In this document: one piece after another, positions 61,100 through 64,000 of the stretch
Position numbering within the stretch: the stretch's first letter is position 1
Layout: each line of letters begins with the position of its first letter
DNA from: an uncultured Eubacteriales bacterium
GTDB taxonomy: Bacteria; Bacillota; Clostridia; Christensenellales; Borkfalkiaceae
Direction of reading: 5' to 3'
Assembly (NCBI GenBank): GCA_905209085.1
Contig: CAJLRM010000005.1
Location: forward strand, 186,001 to 250,000
Length of the DNA stretch: 64,000 nucleotides
Position numbers and translations under genes: made by a program
Notes under the pieces: generated by a model
The model's database searches: none
Seen by the model: only the letters and a program-made list of their open reading frames with translations
Told to the model about the DNA's origin: nothing

Positions 61100-62731
61100 T
61101 TATTTCAAAAACATGAAGTCGTCGATATAGAACGTGCCGATTTCGCTGGCGGGGGTGTAGGCGAAATTAAAGTAAATTTTTCCGACGTGAGAACAAATAT
61201 CGTCGAAATCCCCTCTGCAAACGCCGTTGATCGTCATATCGATCACGACACGCTGCCAGGAGCCGCCCTTTATGGTCTGACCGACGCCGCAGTTAAACAC
61301 ATCTCCTCCGTCCGTCTTCCAGATCTCGATGCCCTGACCGATCGCCACATCCTTTTCAAAATACGCCCAGAACGAAATATATCTGTATCCGGAAATATCG
61401 ATATGATTTTCGTCGTAATTCCCGTTTTGCCAATAGCCGTTGTATTTCGTTCCGTTATCATCTCGTTCCAGCAAAGAATTCGGCTGCAAGATAAATCCGT
61501 ATGCGCCGTCGGGCGTCGAGCTTTTTATGCTCATGTCGCCGCCGTGCGCCTTCTCATTAGACGCGGTGAAATTCCCCACGCCGTCCCCGTTGCTCTTTCT
61601 TTCGAAATCATCGGCGAGCGCGCCTTCCAAGGTCGTTACTTCCAGTTTCTCCGCGCCCGGAACGGAAGCCGAAGCCGTTTGGGTGGCAGGTCTTCTCGCC
61701 TCCACATAATACGTCGTCTTTCCTTCGAGTCCGGAGAAAATGCCCGTGCTCTGCCATTCGCTCACGCCGGCGCCCGACGCGTCCGTCAATCGATATTCCG
61801 TATCCTCTTCCGCGACGATCGCAAATCCGTCGTCCATCACCATCGTATTCGTATCCAGAGCGGGGGCAGTTTCGGGCACGTCCGTCCTCTGAGGCAATAT
61901 GACTTTAAAAGCCGCGTTCGCAGTGGCGGCCTCGTAATTTTCGGTCGCCGCCGCAGTCGCCGTTACGATATACGTCCCCGCGGCCGTGGGTTTTACAGAA
62001 CTCGCCGCATACACGGTATCCCCCGTCCCCTCGTAGAGATAGGTGACTTCGCCGCCCGAAAGGTTCGTTTTTACCACGGGAGATACGTCCGTTTGAGAAA
62101 CCGTGTAATCGTCCATCGAGATCACAAGACTGCCCGCCGCCTTTTCGACGGAAAACGCCGCTTCCGCCGTCGCGGAGAGGTAGTTCTCCGTTTCCGCCGC
62201 CGTCGCGGTCACTTTGTAACTGCCGACGCCGCCGGGCTGCTGAGCGCTCGCTTCATACGCGGTTGTCCCCGTGCCCTCGTAAACGTAACTGACCGCGCCG
62301 CCGGAATTCCCCGACACCGTCGGAACTACGCCCGTCTGTCCGTAAGTATAATTCGGCATCGAAACGGTAAAATGATTCTCCGCCTTTGCGATGATCAAAG
62401 ACACGGTAGCCGTATATTCGTTGTATTTGGAATCCCCCTCGAAGGAAATGGTGACGGAATATTTCCCCGCGTTCGTAGGCGCGGTTTCGCTCTCCGTATA
62501 CACCGTCCCGTCAATTCCCGCATATTTTACGGTAAATTCCACCGACTGTTCGCTCGTCGTCGTCACGGCGACGGGCGCTCCGTTGTAGACGGCGTTCACG
62601 ACGCCTTCCTCTGCGCCCGTAACGGTCGCGACAACGTTTTGCTTTTCGGCGGTGCAGGCGGCCGTCATTCCCACGGCAAGGCACGCCGCCATCAACAGAC
62701 ACAGCGTTTTTGTTTTGTTGTTTTTTGTCAT
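61100..62731 (-). CDS. Lipoprotein with MBG-type repeats and C-terminal carbohydrate-binding domain
   Basis: This 543-residue protein has a lipoprotein signal (TAAC, Cys26). Three consecutive beta-sandwich repeats of about 80 residues (about 30-285), with motifs such as TYGQTGVVPTVSG and AAAENY-like ends, belong to the MBG/bacterial Ig-like type. A fibronectin-like piece follows, then a C-terminal binding domain (about 375-543) beginning LADDFERKSNG and ending FYIDDFMFLK, typical of carbohydrate-binding sandwiches. AAGGAG precedes ATG 62731; longer frames extend only through the upstream gene. It is probably a surface glycan-binding protein. Confidence 0.8.
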   Translation of the reverse strand: MTKNNKTKTLCLLMAACLAVGMTAACTAEKQNVVATVTGAEEGVVNAVYNGAPVAVTTTSEQSVEFTVKYAGIDGTVYTESETAPTNAGKYSVTISFEGDSKYNEYTATVSLIIAKAENHFTVSMPNYTYGQTGVVPTVSGNSGGAVSYVYEGTGTTAYEASAQQPGGVGSYKVTATAAETENYLSATAEAAFSVEKAAGSLVISMDDYTVSQTDVSPVVKTNLSGGEVTYLYEGTGDTVYAASSVKPTAAGTYIVTATAAATENYEAATANAAFKVILPQRTDVPETAPALDTNTMVMDDGFAIVAEEDTEYRLTDASGAGVSEWQSTGIFSGLEGKTTYYVEARRPATQTASASVPGAEKLEVTTLEGALADDFERKSNGDGVGNFTASNEKAHGGDMSIKSSTPDGAYGFILQPNSLLERDDNGTKYNGYWQNGNYDENHIDISGYRYISFWAYFEKDVAIGQGIEIWKTDGGDVFNCGVGQTIKGGSWQRVVIDMTINGVCRGDFDDICSHVGKIYFNFAYTPASEIGTFYIDDFMFLK

Positions 62732-62750
62732 CTTTTTTCTCCTTATTCCT

Positions 62751-63638
62751 CTATTTTTTACCGACGCAGTCCTTCCCGACGGAAAGAATTTCGTCGTGTA
62801 ATTTCTTCCAGTTTGCATCTCCCTCTTCCTGTCCGAAAAGATGATCCAGCCCGATATTTCCCAATTCTTCCACTTCACGCGGAAAGGTGTAATAGGTGAA
62901 ACACAACAGCCCGCCGGGATTCTTTTCTTTTTTGAGAAGTTCGTAACAGCCGTTCAAATGTTCCAGACAGTGCGCCTCGTCTTTATCCCCCCGATAATTC
63001 ATGACGCAGGGAATATACCAGATCCTGACGTCCGCTCTGTTGCCGAGCCGCTCTTTCATTTCGTCCGCGATATGTTTGTACTTCCAATCGAATTTGTGAT
63101 ACATATCGAACGCCACGTCGGTGAGATATCGCCCCGCTTTCTCCGTAATCGGCTGAATGTTCCCCGTCGTCCAGATATCGGGGGCGACGCCCGCGACGGA
63201 GAAGCAGCAAAAGATTCTCTTTCCCTTCCACGCGCCCGCAAGGTATCCCGTCGCCTTTTCAAAATCTTCCAGCGAAATCCCGTTTAAAAGCGGCTCGTCT
63301 ATATAAAATCCTTCGATGGCGTCGTCGCAGCCGAGCGATTTCAAAAAAGCAATTTTTTGGTCTATGATTTTTTCCCAATCCTTCACGAGCACGCATTTCA
63401 CGGAATACTCTTCCCCCACATCCACCATTTTCTGATAGGTGACGTGGCGGAAAATCCACGTGAAAAACGCGACGTATAATTTCTTGCCCTTTTGCGCGAT
63501 CTCTTTCGCCATCTCTACGGAAACGGGATCCTCGGGGTTCCCTTCCGAAAGAAAAACGTCGACATAATCGCTTTTCAATAATTCTTCGAACACGTCGGGA
63601 TATACGTTTTTAGCCGTATGAAAAATTCCGAAATTCAT
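62751..63638 (-). CDS. Uncharacterised TIM-barrel glycosidase-like protein
   Basis: This 295-residue protein has no signal peptide. It alternates beta strands and helices as in a TIM barrel, with acidic residues at strand ends: FYIDEPLLNG and VDVFLSEGNP. Glu in IDEP after a strand is a common catalytic position in retaining glycosidases. I do not recognise the family. AAGGAG precedes ATG 63638, 13 bases after the upstream stop. It lies between two surface binding proteins in the operon. Confidence 0.55.
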   Translation of the reverse strand: MNFGIFHTAKNVYPDVFEELLKSDYVDVFLSEGNPEDPVSVEMAKEIAQKGKKLYVAFFTWIFRHVTYQKMVDVGEEYSVKCVLVKDWEKIIDQKIAFLKSLGCDDAIEGFYIDEPLLNGISLEDFEKATGYLAGAWKGKRIFCCFSVAGVAPDIWTTGNIQPITEKAGRYLTDVAFDMYHKFDWKYKHIADEMKERLGNRADVRIWYIPCVMNYRGDKDEAHCLEHLNGCYELLKKEKNPGGLLCFTYYTFPREVEELGNIGLDHLFGQEEGDANWKKLHDEILSVGKDCVGKK

Positions 63639-63651
63639 TCTTTTCTCCTTA

Positions 63652-64000
63652 TTATTTCAAACCCACCACGCCGATTGAATCGATAAAGACGTTTTCAGGT
63701 TCCCGATCCGTCAACAGCGTGATCATGTGCATATGACTGAGCGTATATTCCGGCGTCGAGGTGATGCCGCTGAACAGGGACAAATCGAAGGAAATCTTCG
63801 TCCACGTATTCTTTTCCACCGCAAACGACTGCGAGGTGCCGCACCCGCCCCAGGTATCGGCAATGAGCCACGCGCTTAGCGACAATTCTTTATCCGAATA
63901 AATCCAGAATTCGAGTTTGATACAGTCCGCGATCGAATAGAGATTGGAAGAATTTGCGGGATAAAGAAAATCCGAAAAATAATTCTCGCTCATATACTTT
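63652..64000 (-). CDS. C-terminus of a surface protein with a binding sandwich, cut by window edge
   Basis: The reading frame is open to the right edge, so only the last 115 residues are seen. They form a jelly-roll-like beta-sandwich (LEFWIYSDKELSLS, TKISFDLSLFSG, NVFIDSIGVVGLK) resembling the C-terminal binding domain of the MBG lipoprotein. It is the most upstream visible gene of this operon. Nothing can be said about its N-terminal domains. Confidence 0.65.
   Translation of the reverse strand, partial: KYMSENYFSDFLYPANSSNLYSIADCIKLEFWIYSDKELSLSAWLIADTWGGCGTSQSFAVEKNTWTKISFDLSLFSGITSTPEYTLSHMHMITLLTDREPENVFIDSIGVVGLK

Noticed and set aside
61187..62899. 570-codon open frame on the plus strand
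   Set aside because: Antisense shadow of the MBG lipoprotein; very Arg/His-rich with no domain.
1..64000. CRISPR array, tRNA, rRNA, insertion sequence or prophage
   Set aside because: No regularly spaced repeats, cloverleaf-like sequence, transposase or phage genes were seen anywhere in the window.

Overview
The window looks like one chromosomal segment of a glycan-degrading, probably spore-forming Bacillota (Clostridia-type) bacterium of animal gut or similar habitat. The reasons are: strong AGGAGG-type Shine-Dalgarno sites, many consensus sigma-A promoters, abundant lipoproteins with a short signal, CGG-type lipobox region and Ser-rich linker, a CotF-like coat protein, CUT1 sugar importers, AraC regulators and balanced base composition. 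I cannot name the genus. No tRNA, rRNA, CRISPR array or transposase was seen.

Left block (1-13.2 kb, all minus strand). A promoter at about 13.15 kb drives a sugar-binding lipoprotein, two permeases, a GH2 enzyme and two GH51 arabinofuranosidase-like lipoproteins. Beyond two internal hairpins follow two MORN-repeat lipoproteins and two SGNH/GDSL lipoproteins. A GH32 beta-fructosidase with its own promoter runs off the left edge.

Signalling and redox block (13.4-23.5 kb). It holds a 1532-residue multi-PAS hybrid histidine kinase with a long hairpin-bearing leader, an rrf2-rclA-thioredoxin-ccdA operon with a perfect operator over its promoter, a short epimerase-like fragment and an AraC regulator.

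Housekeeping block (24-29.5 kb). It holds an SRAP-domain protein, a Rieske-type flavoprotein, and a serC-serA-TIM barrel operon with a 10-bp-arm inverted repeat over its start region.

Surface ADP-ribosylglycohydrolase cluster (29.7-39.9 kb). A cytosolic ADP-ribosylglycohydrolase, a secreted one fused to a binding module, a second protein with that module and a C-terminal Cys/TM/basic tail, and a 1481-residue esterase with InlB-type repeats and the same tail form one minus-strand operon. It faces a divergent AraC gene, and the two promoters share a -10 region. This is the least conventional system in the window.

Right block (40-64 kb). It begins with a Gfo/Idh/MocA oxidoreductase, an AraC regulator and a coat-like protein with an unusual structured start. 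A seven-gene importer/surface-protein operon follows, controlled from a divergent ArsR-type gene across a perfect operator. The last operon, which continues past the right edge, contains an SGNH esterase, GH36, a beta-propeller protein, a DMT transporter, an MBG-repeat lipoprotein and a TIM-barrel protein.

A recurring theme is adjacent duplicated gene pairs (GDSL, MORN, GH51, ADP-ribosylglycohydrolase, DUF4838-like), each pair diverged well past trivial identity.
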